A stretch of DNA of 64,000 bases, taken from assembly GCA_029204045.2 (NCBI GenBank), contig CM055066.1, forward strand, positions 22,548,120-22,612,119. The letters run 5' to 3'. Position numbers and translations under genes: made by a program. Positions 1 through 11,306 of this stretch are shown here, one piece after another. A model generated the notes under the pieces. The model saw nothing but the letters and a program-made list of their open reading frames with translations. It had not been told where the DNA came from and ran no database searches. The first letter of the stretch is position 1; every line of letters begins with the position of its first letter. Origin of the DNA: Tillandsia leiboldiana. Taxonomy: Eukaryota > Streptophyta > Magnoliopsida > Poales > Bromeliaceae.

Positions 1-866
1 CGCATAATTGTATTTTATCTAACAATTGAAGTGGCTGCGGTCGCGGTGCTCACTACACGCCGATCTCGGCAAATCCGTTTTCGGATGCTGCACGTACACA
101 GGCGGATTGGCCTCCGCATGGGTGTACTTTTCCGGAGAAGTGGTCTTTTTGACCCGTGTACCTCACAAAGGGGTGGGAGCCGTGAGGACCTCTTCGCGCC
201 TGCTGCAAATAGCATACCAGCACCGTGAAGAGGTTAAAAGCATCAAAAAGGTGTTTGCGCACGAGGGGAGACTTTAGTCTCTCTGACAGGTACTCTGGGG
301 TTGGTGCCCAACTTAATTGATAAATCTGGGGTTGGTGCCCAGCTTAATTATGTACAGGGTTTTAGCGAAAGGTTCCGGTGTAGTCGGTTTGTTCCTTATT
401 CCTTATTGTTATTTAAACATCTACTTTGTTAGTCACTGACTTTACCCACTCCGTGACAAGTGATACTAGGTGCGTTAGCTGGGATGGCGGTGAGACTGCG
501 TCGCGAGGACCGTAGTCAGAACTCTTGGATATATCTCATTTTCCTTTATGCTTTTATTAGTTAATTTGCTTGTGGTTTATATTAGTTGTGGACATGTATT
601 AGTTAGCGCTGTGGATGAGATGTACTTTTACGTTTAGATACTCTTGGTGATGTATGTCTACTGTATGGTTGATGGTTGATGTATGATGTTGTAAATGAGA
701 CGCCGTGCATGTACAAAGGAGACTCTGTCCGTGGGCAGAGAGAATTTGTGTATGTGGCGGTCTGGCACGCACCGGGGATGAGGTTTAAGTTACCTTGTTA
801 AGAAAAAAAAAATAATACACGCAACTTTCCGCTTTGATAGACTCAAAAACCCCCGGCGGCGTGACA
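1..866 (+). repeat. Tekay 5' LTR, 3' part only
   Basis: The segment ends with CGGCGGCGTGACA and is followed seven bases later by the primer site. Positions 715-866 match 44501-44652 of the 3' LTR with only a few differences, and 600-714 matches about 40823-40935. Positions about 20-600 have no counterpart in the 3' LTR, where a short 40-bp stretch replaces them. I see no gene in it; the short ORFs at 15-277 overlap on both strands and look random. Confidence 0.85.
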
Positions 867-1124
867 GATTAAATGGTATCAGAGAAAAACAACCATAACC
901 ACAGTAGTCGGTGACCCACATCCACAGTGTATGATGCCACAAGCAAATTGGACATGAGATAACCAAGGTGTAGGTGCGGTAGTACGTGAGAGTACGGGGA
1001 ACAAGGGTCATAGCCTCAGTGTTTTTGTAGGTCAAGTATTAGGCCAGGAACCTTAGGGTTAATGCGGTTTCTTTGTATACAGCAGCATAATGGCCCGAAA
1101 TGGGTTAGCAACGGAGAACACAGG
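867..1124 (+). other. Tekay primer binding site and untranslated leader
   Basis: TGGTATCAGAG at 874-884 complements the 3' end of initiator methionine tRNA, the usual primer of this lineage, and sits seven bases after the LTR. The rest is leader without an ORF, cut at 1124 by element E1. The leader resumes at 18652 directly before gag. Confidence 0.8.
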
Positions 1125-1550
1125 TGTCACGCCCCGGGGTCGAAACTGCGACCCGGGCTCGCCAACAGATCCGCCATCTGAACGGAAACTGCCGTACAGA
1201 CGAAGCGTCTAGCCTGCAAAAGACAAAACTACAGCTACACAGATATCAGAGCGGATAAAAAGCTGTACTATAAAATTTTTCTCTACAAAGTTGCAACAAC
1301 TCGTAGCCTATCTCCCAAAATCAGATGATACAAATAGAAGTCTACATATACAACATCTACTAAACCAAATGGGAGATAGCTAAACAGGAAAAATAAACCA
1401 ACTCCCACAATCCGGGATGGTACATCTACCTCACTCTAAAGTAACAATGCGGGTAGGGAACTATCACGCGACTCCCTGTCCTCGGTCCGTGCAGTCAAGC
1501 TCGGCAGGAACGGAAGAAAGCCTCAGCAACCTGTCACCGACAGAGGGTGT

Positions 1551-1576
1551 GAGAACTACATCCTGCAGTAGTTCTC
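1551..1576 (-). other. Conserved LTR hairpin, E1 left copy
   Basis: GAGAACTAC (1551-1559) and GTAGTTCTC (1568-1576) form a perfect 9-bp stem with an 8-base loop. The same stem is at 8366-8392, 36549-36574 and 62235-62260. In E2 both arms change together to GAGATCT/AGATCTC, which keeps the pairing. Confidence 0.7.
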
Positions 1577-3329
1577 AGTGGGTACCGTCTCCAAGAACCA
1601 CGGTCTGCCCACTAAGTCCACCAGAGGCATAAGATAACAGATAAGACTGATAATGAAAATAAGCTGGAAAAGAATCTACAGCTATCATGCCTCTATCTAC
1701 TATGCTCAATAAGAAGAGACTATGGATGATGGTATGCAGTCACTCACTGCTGGCAAAATGTCACAAGTACTACCCAAGACACTCTACAATGACACATGCT
1801 ACGCCATCACTCTCTCAGTGTATCTCAAATCTCAGCGACTGCCCCACAGGGTCCAGTCGAGTCAAGCCTGCGCCCACTGGTGTATCAACCAGGGTGTCCA
1901 AATGGACAAACTCGATATCTCACACAGTGACCCCATGGTAGCACGGCCAGGGGTATCAAGCGACCTCTAGTATATGAACTAGGCGCATCATCGCAGCCTC
2001 GTCAGGCTCGGTATCATCATCGCAGCCTCATCAGGCTCGGAATCATCAACGCACCCGGGGCGTGGTTCGAGGGGTGCGACCCCACCGAACTCAAGTATCT
2101 CATCAGTATCACTGTCTCACAAGTGGCTCCTGCAGGCTATAGTCCTCGATCAAACAGATCGGTATCACGATGCTCAAAGCACAACTCAGTCGGAGAACCC
2201 TCCACGACTCAATCTCACAACACTGACCCACTCAACGAAAGTACTACACAGCTGGGACCACCGTCTCTCCCAACGGCTCCCACAACACAACTCCACTGAA
2301 CTCAACACTCAACTCACGGCCGGAGCTACTCCACGGCCAGATCTACGAAGGGTCCGAAACCCGTGGGACTAACATCTACGTCCCCAAGAAAGAAAACAGC
2401 CCTTAGAACCCAGATCACTCGAATCCGCTCGGGTGGATAAGTTTATAAGAAACCATGTCATTTATTTCAGAAAACCATTCGATCTGAGAGAAATCTATCT
2501 TATTAATGATTTTTAGTCTTTTTAGGAAAACCCTTTTGAAATCAAGTTTTACGCTAAAACCTCGAAGGGCTAATGCCCTCGTCCTATCACACAAGAACAG
2601 ACTCAGGCAACCTTGCGAGGCTTGGAAGAAACATTGGCTGACCAAAATCATGTATTCATCCAAAAAGGTTCAGGGTTCAAGGTCCTGCTAACACACGTGC
2701 ACCACGATCACAACCTGGTGGTGACGAGAAGAACAGCGGAAAGGAAAACCCCCGGGACCACCGTTTATCTGAAACGGTTCCCCAGAACACTAACACTGGC
2801 CTAACCCAGCCACCAGACCCCACTCGGCCCCCCGGGCCCGAGTGCAACACCCGTCCCACAACACTCTGACCTCTCGGCCCACTACCCGGGCGAGAAACCC
2901 TAACCCAGAGGGATAAGCAAGATGTGGGATGTCTAAAGCATAAAGGAACCTAGCCCAAATCAAGGTTCTCTATTGGTCTGGTCAAACACATGCACATATG
3001 ACGGGGGTGCTAGTTAAGTTCCAAGAAAACACTTAAACTAGCATGCAATCCTATCACAATAGAATTAGAAGGAAGTCCGTAGACTTGGAGAGAAAAACCA
3101 ACCCACCTCAGAAAGCCACAAATTGCTCGTCGACACTTGCAATTGGCTCAGCGGGCTTACCTGGCCTCCAAGGGGTCCGCACGCAACACGAAGCCCGATG
3201 CCAGAATCCGCACGCGAATCGGAGCACGCAGCGACCAACCACACGACCGCGCGCCCCGCGGAAACTAAAAACCGCACCGCATGCTGCCAGAAGCGAAGAA
3301 ATCGCAAAATCAATCAAAACGGTCAAAAC

Positions 3330-3965
3330 CGGGCATCCGACGGCGAAAAACAGCCTCCGTCGGCGAAAAACAGCCTCCGTCAGCGAAAACCAGCGCCCGA
3401 CGGCGAAAAACAGCACGCGGCGGCGAAAAACAGCTCCGTCGGCGAAAACCAGCGCCCGACAGCGAAAAACAGCACGCGGCGGCGAAAAACAGCTCCGTCT
3501 GCGAAAACCAGCGCCCGACAGCGAAAACCAGCGCCCGACGGCGAAAAACAAGCACGCGGCGGCGAAAAAACCGCTCCGTCGGCGAAAACCAGCGCCCGAC
3601 GGTGAAAAACAGCACGCGGCGGCGAAAAACAGCTCCGTCGGCGAAAACCAGCGCCCGACGGTGAAAAACAGCACGCGGCGGCGAAAAACAGCTCCGTCGG
3701 CGAAAACCAGCGCCCGACGGCGAAAAACCGCTCAAAAATCAGCTTGCGAAAAATCCTGCGAAAACCGCTTGCGAAATCTGCCGGCGAAAACTGCGAAAAA
3801 CGGCTCCGTCGGCGAAAAACCTGCGCCCGACGGCTAAAAACAGCGCGCGGCGGCGGAAAACTGCTCCGTCGGCGAAAACCAGCGCCCGACGGCGAAAATA
3901 GCTCGCGGCGGCGAAAAAACAGCGGCCGACGGCGACCAACGGGCTCCGACGGCGAAAAAAACGGA
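3330..3965. repeat. Tandem array of about 20-bp units in E1 LTR (left)
   Basis: Three related 19-20 bp units alternate: GCGAAAAACAGCACGCGGCG, GCGAAAAACAGCTCCGTCG and GCGAAAACCAGCGCCCGACG, giving a period of about 60 bp repeated roughly ten times. The units lack stop codons in most frames, which creates long spurious ORFs on both strands. The matching array in the right LTR is at 10428-11062 with small indels. Confidence 0.9.
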
Positions 3966-4039
3966 GCCGGCACGCAACCCGAGGTGTCGCCCGCCGTCCG
4001 GGAGCACGCGGAGCGTCCACCAGCCCTGCCGCGCGATGA

Positions 4040-4690
4040 GGGAGGCCCGCCGCGCGGCGCCAAGCCAAACCGCGCGGCGCAGGGGCTGCTGCGCGGCGCT
4101 GCGCGCGGGCGCCCAGCGGCGCCGCGCGCAGCGCCCAGCGGCGGTGCGCGCGCAGCCCGCACGCATCCGCCGCGCGCGCGCGGCCGCTGCGCGCAGCAGC
4201 GCGCGCCCGCGCGCCCGCACAGGCCCGCGCGCGCCTGCGCGCGGCCCGCGCGGCCCGCGCGGCCCGCGCAGGCCCGTGCGCGGCCCTGCCGCGCGCGGCC
4301 ATGCCACGCACACCTGAGCGCGGCCAAGCAGTGCCGCGCGTACCTGCGCGCGGCCCTGCCGCGCGCGCCCGCGCGCGGCAAAGCAGTGCCGCGCGCACCT
4401 GCGCGCGGCCCTGCCGCGCGCGCCCGCGCGCGGCCAGGCAGCGCCACGCGCGCGCGCGCCAGGCAGCGCCGCGCGCGCCTGCGCGCGGCCCTGCCGCGCG
4501 TGCCTGCGCGCGTCCAGGCAGGGCCTGCCGCGCGCGCCTGCGCGCGGCCTGGCAGCGCCGCGTGCAGCACTTTGCTGCACGCGGCGCCGCGCCCAGCGGC
4601 ACCTCGCCGCAGGGTGCTGCCAACAGCAGCACCCTGGCGCCGCGCGTGCGCCGTTGCGCGCGCGCGCGGCCGCCGGCGACGGCAAATTAA
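4040..4690. repeat. GC-dense degenerate repeat in E1 LTR (left)
   Basis: The stretch is almost purely G and C, with imperfect repeats of GCGCGCGCCTGCGCGCGGCC-like units and long runs of alternating CG. It continues the 20-bp array. Long ORFs here are by-products of composition. The homologous right-LTR sequence is split by element M (about 11130-11306 and 17232-17640). Confidence 0.85.
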
Positions 4691-4913
4691 ACCAATAATT
4701 TATAAAAATCCCGCAAAATCCAATAAATCCAAAAAACTATTTTTTTAGCTCTTTAGAAATCCAAACAAAATCCCAAGCTCTCCAAAAGCCGAGAAAACCT
4801 CAAAAACCCAAAAAAAACTGAATTTTGCTTACCTCCACGATGCTCGCCGCACGCCCCCGAGCTCCACGCGGCCTCCAACGGCGAGTCCAAAAATCCGAGA
4901 TCACCACAAAAAC

Positions 4914-5030
4914 CCTCTTCTTCCTTCTCTTTTCCTTTTCCTCTCTTTTCTTTTCCTTTCTTTCTTTCTTCCTTTTTCTTTCTTTCTCTCTGCTGCAGAG
5001 GGAGACTGGGGGAAGCTTTTATAAAGCAAA
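4914..5030 (-). promoter_or_regulatory. Predicted E1 LTR promoter: TATA box and purine-rich leader
   Basis: On the minus strand a CTTTATAAAAGC box (about 5016-5027) precedes CTGCAG and a long purine run (about 5000-4915). The arrangement is repeated in the right LTR (17855-17965). It sits about 690 bp from the LTR 5' end, so most of the LTR would be transcribed leader. No transcription data. Confidence 0.55.
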
Positions 5031-5709
5031 AAGCTTTATTAATTAATTAGTTAATTAATTAATTCCAAAAACTCCAACTCCAACTCACTTTTTGCCTTCG
5101 GGCTCTCCGCCGCTGCCTGGAACCTCCCGAACTCCGCTGTAAATCGAAAATACACGCGCTCACAGCTTTTTTCTCTTCAAAAAGCTCATCCGTTGAGGCG
5201 GGGTGCCTCAAATCAATTACCGGCTTCCAAAATTGCCAGTTCCAACTCACTTTTTGCCTCCGGGTCCTCCGCGTCAGTCCGGAACCTCCCGAACCTCGCC
5301 TGTAAATCAAAAGTACACGTGTCCACAGCTTTTTCTCTTCAAAAAGCTTATCCGTTGAGTCGGGGTGCTCAAATCAATTACCGGCTCCAAAATTGCCAGT
5401 TTCCGACTCACTTTTTGCCTCCGGGTCCTCCGCGTCAGTCCGGAACCTCCCGAACCTCGCTGTAAATCAAAAGTACACGTGTTCCAAGTGTTCCTGAATT
5501 CCCAGCACTCCACGGTGAAGTCTGAAATTCCCAATCTCACCCTCAATCGGCCTACAAGGCCCGAAAAACCCCGAATCGAGCTGGAGCTTCCGCGTTGATC
5601 CGAATCAACCCGGCATCAACTGAAAACTCAGATACAACATGCTCAAGGCAACTCTCTGCTCCCAGTCATCTGTGTGGTCGGCGCGCTACCAAAGCGCGGT
5701 TACTCTACA

Positions 5710-7941
5710 TTCTCCCCTCCTTCAAAAAGGTTTCGTCCTCGAAACCAAAACACACACCCTACCACAAGAAACTACATCAGGAATATCATCAACTCCAACT
5801 CTCTCTCAAATGAAAAGCAACCGAAAGTAGCGAAAATGACCCAAATTTCCCAAGGACCGATGCCTTCACCCGGATCCAAACAAGAACCGGTTGTCCAGCA
5901 TCGCCTCCCTTTTCTGGAGTAGTCCTTCGAAATTTTCGCTCCGCTGCTATGTTCCGGCGTTTAAAACGGGAAACAAGGAGATGAGAGAAGAGAGTTGAAC
6001 AGCTGTCCCAGCTGTGGCGCGAACCCAAATCCACATCCACCAACTCTCAACCATGTAGGGGTGCAAAACTCTGATCTCAACCACTAGAAAGGAAGGTCAT
6101 ACCAAGTACCAAGCGATCGCCTAACCTGGCGCCCACCATCAGCAACCAAACTCCTCTTCGGCTCTCAGTGGTCGCTCTAACTCAACATAAGGCACCACGA
6201 ACTCTACTGGGTAAAACCAACCGTAAATTCCATAACTCCACAAGCAAGAATTTTCGGTGCTTCTGATAGCTCAAATCCTTGTTCGACTCCAACGAAGAAA
6301 AGCCGATAAAGTGCGAGGATTCAATTACACTTCCTCTATCAGACGAAATCACGGTCCAACTCCCCGCGTAAACTCAGTCTATAAACATAAACCTCTGCGG
6401 CTGGTGGCTTCCAAAAAAATCGAAGTCTCCAAAAAGGTAAAAAGATCCTCCGTTGCTCCTTAGCAACCAAAACTATCTAGTTCCGCAGGTACATCTCTCG
6501 ATTAGGCAACCAACATCTCCCCTCTTGGAGTTGCTGCACAATCCTCCAGTGATCTTGAAGCTCTAAGCCACTTCGGAAATAATCCAAAGTCCACGACGGG
6601 CCGGCGCTAAACCGTTCAACACAGCTGTGAGAAACTCGATCCTTCAATTACTAACAATCGCAGGCCTCAGTCGATCCACCTGACCGCAAGGCAAGTCAGA
6701 AAGCCCCTACCGGGTTTGAACACTAACCGGGCACAACCTCGGCTGCAAGGTTCCATAACCAGTCCCTCGACCACTATTCGTGTCTCCAATCCGTTATCCT
6801 AGCGCCTCAACTGCCGAGAACTCCAGGTCTCTGTCCTCCTCTGAGACACTATGTCCTGGGGCTGGCACCATGGCAACCGATCCACTCACTATCATGAAAA
6901 TCAGGCCTACTGGAAGACTCTCTCTCTGGAGCTGGCATCCCTCGATCTCCGTCCCTCCTGGACGTGTAAGTGATCCTAGGTCATAACACTCGCACATGCC
7001 CAACTCGCTGCATCTACTGTCGGCACTCGCCGAGAATGCACAATGAAATAGATACTCCGGTGTAGTCCCTTCTCAACATAATCAACCTCTAAGCCTCATC
7101 CTGGGTGACAGGGGGCCCACTGCTCCACCATCGCGGAAATCGCTGCGGTGGTCCAAAGGACGAACCGACACCCCCAACTCTCGGCGTCCCTAACGAAAGG
7201 CGCAAGATCAAGCGCCCTGAGCTCTCCTGGATGAACAAATACTTCTTGAACAGCTTTTCCATAGCAGCGATCCAGTTCTCGGCCTCCCAAGGCCCAACGT
7301 TAATCCCAAAAATTTGCGGGGGATGGGACTGGATTAAGTAAAATAACCCGATTGGCAACCGCCGTTGCTCCTGCCCATCAGTGTGCGATCAGGGTCGAAA
7401 ATCGACAATGTCGCGGTGGAGTACTAATGGCGATACCCCGGGAGATGCTCTCAGCTCGAACATGCCGCAACACACGCTCCATGTTCTTTTCTGGTCGCCG
7501 CAACGCATCCGACATCTGGGTCACCAGGAGACCTGCAGATCCTGTACCTCACTCTGCGCATGCTCGGCAGCCCGCCGTCGCGGCTTCCTCCGCTGAGGTC
7601 AAACGCCCGCTGTCGTCGCTGCACGACGTCTCGGCGGCTTCGTAGGTAACTGAACCCAACAAAACGAACATCAGGACAAAAACCATACGACCCAATCCAG
7701 CGAGTAGTCTAAAAACTGTTATCCTCCTAAAGGATTATGTGTCTGCAGCCAATATATTCACCTGGAGAGAATAACTACATAATCACTGTTCCAACCCGAG
7801 GCGAGAGGTGAATTAAAAACTCAATCTGTGGGACTCCGCTAAAAGTCACGCTCTCTCGTAGTCCTCCTAATGTCCAAGCACAAGCTAGGGTTTCACACGT
7901 CCTCAAGGACCATATCCTAGGCGCTAATACCACTATAGATC
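5710..7941 (-). mobile_element. E1 internal region: polypurine tract, decayed gag, degraded primer site
   Basis: Next to the left LTR the plus strand reads TTCTCCCCTCC, the complement of a GGAGGGGAGAA polypurine tract. TTTCGTCCTCGAAACC follows, the usual end of Tekay-type internal regions. A gag remnant lies at 7089-7358. At 7921-7932 GCGCTAATACCA is a mutated complement of the iMet primer site, separated by nine bases from the right LTR. Around 6710-6760 a block is shared with E2 (53967-54020). No pol gene is present and 5730-7080 shows no recognisable coding sequence. Confidence 0.75.
7089..7358 (-). pseudogene. gag: Decayed Ty3/gypsy gag fragment in E1
   Basis: The minus strand encodes a stretch with AENWIAAMEKLF, matching the start of the retrotransposon gag domain (F-G-x-x-x-P-x-x-A-E-x-W-I form). 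A second minus frame continues with APFVRDAESW, matching the A-x-x-x-L-x-D-A-E-x-W part of the same domain. The two lie in different frames, so at least one frameshift separates them. About 90 residues of an expected domain of 100 or more remain, without a zinc knuckle. E2 has the equivalent near 55300-55460. It is not functional. Confidence 0.65.
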
Positions 7942-9030
7942 TGTCACGCCCGGGGTCGAAACTGCGACCCGGGCTCGCCAAAGATACGCCATCTGTACGG
8001 GGAACTGTGGGTCCAGACGAAGGTCTAGGCTGCAAAAGACAAAACTACAGCTACACAGGTAGATCAGAGCGGGATAAACTGTTGTACTATAAAATTTTTC
8101 ACTACAAAGTTGCAACAACTCGTAGCCTATCTCCCAAAATCAGATGAAACAAATAGAAGTCGACTATACAACATCTACTAAACCAAATGGGAGATAGCGA
8201 GACAGGAAAAAATAAACCAACTTCCACAATCCGGATGGTACATCTACCTCACTCTAAAGTAACAATGCGGGTAGGGAAAATCACGCGACTCCTGTCTCGG
8301 TCCGTCCAGTCAAGTCGGCAGGAACGGAAAGAAAGCCTCATACAACCTGTCACTGACAAGGGTGTGAGAACTACATCCTACAGTCAGTTCTCAGTGGGTA
8401 CCGTCTCCAGAACCACGTCTGCCCACTAAGTCCACCCAGGCATAAGATAACAATAAGACTGATAATGAAAATAAGCTGGAAAAGAATCTACAGCTATCAT
8501 GCCCTATCTCCTATGCTCAATAAGAAAGGACTATGGATGATGGTATGCAGTCACTCCACTGCTGGCAAATGTCACAAGTACTACCCAAACTCTACAATGG
8601 ACACATGCTACGCCATCACTCTCTCAGTGTATCTCAAATCTCAGCGACTGCCCCACAGGGTCCAGTCGAGTCAAGACTGCGCCCCCTTTGTATCAACCAG
8701 GGTGTCCAAACGGACAAACTCGATATCTCACACAGTGACCCCATGGTAAGCACGGCCAGAAACGGGTATCAAGCGACCTCTAGTATATGAACTAGGCGCA
8801 TCATCGCAGCCCTCGTCAGGCTCGTATCATCATCGAGCCTCATCAGGCTCGGAAGTCATCCAACGCACCCGGGGCGTGGTTTCGAGGGGGTGCGACCCAC
8901 CGAACTCAAGTATCTCATCAGTAATCACTGGCTCACAAGTGGCTTCCGGCAGCTATGTCCTCGATCAACAGATCGTAGCACTACTGCGCAAAGCACAACT
9001 CAGTCGGAGAACCCTCCACAACTCAATCTC

Positions 9031-9130
9031 NNNNNNNNNNNNNNNNNNNNNNNNNNNNNNNNNNNNNNNNNNNNNNNNNNNNNNNNNNNNNNNNNNNNNN
9101 NNNNNNNNNNNNNNNNNNNNNNNNNNNNNN
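9031..9130. other. Assembly gap of 100 N
   Basis: Exactly 100 N, so the true length is unknown. Sequence on its two sides does not align to one continuous stretch of the sister LTR, so at least about 0.8 kb plus the head of another LTR is missing. Confidence 1.
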
Positions 9131-10084
9131 AAAAAAATTCCTCCTGGTTAGCCCACCAGGAATTTCGACGGAAACTGCGCGGGAAATGGTCCGAAAAAGA
9201 AAACGTCGCACGTGCGCGCGTCGCAGATAACTCACTATCGGTACCTTCAAAAATTCTAAAATTCTGAGGAGAGAGAGAGGAGAGAGAGAGGAAGAATGTT
9301 TGTATAGGCACTTTCTCTGGTTCTTCTCTACAGCACGGAGCCCGAGGTGAAAGATGGTGGGGGTGGGAGGCTCTATTTATAATGGGCCAAGGTCCCTCAC
9401 CAGATCCCGGGCAGAACAGCAAACACCGGAATGGACATCCAGGACGCGCCCCGTGTTGACAAAACAGGAAACAGCCTTGTGCAATGCCACTCAGAAGACG
9501 CCACGTGTCCACGTGGAGCACGGGCCGGTCCCCGCGCCGGGTCTTCCGAAAAATGTTGGCCAATCGGAGCGCCGCCACGTGCACCTTCTAGAAGCCGGCC
9601 GGCCAATGGGAAAACGCCACGTGTCAAGGTAAGGCTTCGGTGCACCCGGTGCACGGCAAGCCCATGGACCCCGCACCAGCCCCCCCGCCCGCGCCGCGCG
9701 CCGCTGCGCTCTGCCGTGCTCCGCCGCTGCGCCGCCGCTGTGCCGCCGCCTGCCGTCGCCCGCCGGTAGCCGCCGGCGGCCGGAACAGTAATTCCGGTCG
9801 CCGGAGTTACTGTTCCGGTGAACAGTGTTTTTGCGCCGAAAAATAAAGTGAATATACCGTTTTGATCATTTTCGCGCGCTGAGTCCAAATCCCGCTGTCC
9901 ATTTCGCCAAATTCTCATCCGAAATTTGCCGAAAGCTCCCGGAAAATTCCATTTGCTCCGATTTTCGCACTGAGCTATATTAAATGTCCAATTTCGATTC
10001 TAACAGCTCTGCTTCACCGAATAAGCTCCCTACAGTCACTGTTTAATGTTGTTACAGTTCCTGCAGGGAGTCCGGATCATCACA
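9131..10084 (-). repeat. Tail of a further Tekay-like LTR beside the gap
   Basis: It ends GGATCATCACA at 10084, as S2 ends (GGTCATCACA at 44495). It also shares with S2 a reversed TATA box (CTATTTATAATGG, about 9371-9383), a CCGGCGGCCGGAA block with an adjacent CTGTTCCGG repeat (9770-9825) and a TTTTCGCGCGCTGA block near 9870. It appears inserted in the E1 right LTR before CATAT (10085-10089), which is contiguous at 2995-2999 in the left LTR. Its head lies in the gap. A GA-rich run is at 9267-9300. Confidence 0.65.
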
Positions 10085-10427
10085 CATATGACGGGGGTGC
10101 TAGTTAAGTTCCAAGAAAACACTTAAACTAGCATGCAATCCTATCACAATAGAATTTAGAAGGAAGTTCGTAGACTTGGAGAGAAAAACCAACCCACCTC
10201 AGAAAGCCACCAATTGCTCGTCGACACTTGCAATTGGCTCAGCGGGCTTACCTGGCCTCCAAGGGGTCCGCACGCAACACGAAGCCCGATGCCAGAATCC
10301 GCACGCGAATCGGAGCACGCAGCGACCAAACCACACGACCGCGCGCCCCGCGGAAACTAAAAATCGCACCGCAAGCTGCCAGAAGCGAAGAAATCGCAAA
10401 ATCAATCAAAACGGTCAAAACCGGGCA

Positions 10428-11062
10428 TCCGACGGCGAAAAAACAGCCTCCGTCGGCAAAAACAGCCTCCGTCAGCGAAAACCAGCGCCCGACGCGAAAA
10501 ACAGCACGCGGCGGCGAAAAAACAGCTCCGTCGGCGAAAACCAGCGCCCGACAGCGAAAAAACAGCACGCGGCGGCGAAAAACAGCTCCGTCGGCGAAAA
10601 CCAGTGCCCGACAGCGAAAACCAGCGCCCGACGGCGAAAAACAGCACGCGGCGGCGAAAAAACCGCACCGTCGGCGAAAACCAGTGCCCGACGGTGAAAA
10701 CAGCACGCGGCGGCGAAAAAACAGCTCCGTCGGCGAAAAACCAGCGCCCGACGGTGAAAAACAGCACGCGCGGCGAAAAAAAGCTCCGTCTGCGAAACCA
10801 GCGCCCGACGGCGAAAAAACCGCTCAAAAAATCAGCTTGCGAAAAATCCTAGCGAAAACCGCTTGCGAAATCTGCCGGCGAAAACTGCGAAAAAACGGCT
10901 CCGTCGGCGAAAAAACTGCGCCCGACGGTGAAAAATAGCGCGCGGACGGCGGAAAAATGCTCCGTCGGCGAAAACCAGCGCCCGACGGCGAAAAATAGCT
11001 CGCGACGGCGAAAAACAGCGGCCGACGGCGACCAACGGGCTCCGACGGCGAAAAAAACGGCG
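10428..11062. repeat. Tandem array of about 20-bp units in E1 LTR (right)
   Basis: Same three alternating GCGAAAA-type units as at 3330-3965, with more single-base indels in A runs, so reading frames shift often. Comparison of the two arrays shows drift rather than coding constraint. Confidence 0.88.
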
Positions 11063-11306
11063 CGGGCACGCAACCCGAGGTGTCGCCCGCCGTCCGGGAG
11101 CACGCCGAGCGTCCACCAGCCCTGCCGCGCGACGAGGGAGGCCCGCCGCGCGGCGCCAAGCCAAACCGCGCGGCGCAGTGGCTGCTGCGCGGCGCTGGAG
11201 CGCGTCGCGCAGTGCCCCAGCGGCGCTGCGCGCGGCGCCCAGCGGCGGTGCGCGCGCCCGCACGCAGACCGCCGCGCGCGCGCGGCCGCTGTGCGCAGCA
11301 GCGCGC

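Larger units (their letters stand above)
1125..5709 (-). repeat. E1 3' LTR (left copy), 4585 bp
   Basis: It starts TGTCACGCCCCGGGG and ends TACTCTACA. In element sense (right to left) it contains a TATA box near 5020, a purine-rich leader (about 4995-4915), a candidate splice donor GTGGAG/GTAAGC at 4833/4832, a GC-dense block (4040-4690), a 20-bp repeat array (3330-3965), a block around 3120-3170 shared with S1, a hairpin at 1551-1576 and a candidate splice acceptor TTTTGCAG at about 1214. It carries no credible protein gene. The M insertion site is empty in this copy, near 4201. Confidence 0.85.

Noticed and set aside
874..884. tRNA-Met gene fragment
   Set aside because: Matches stop after 11-13 bases and stand directly inside LTRs; they are primer binding sites.
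3330..3965. CRISPR-like regular repeats
   Set aside because: Units are contiguous without unique spacers, inside a plant LTR.
3043..4748. Long ORFs of 264, 334, 297 and 396 codons on both strands
   Set aside because: They come from stop-free 20-bp repeats and CG-rich sequence, overlap on both strands, and are broken by indels in the right LTR copy.
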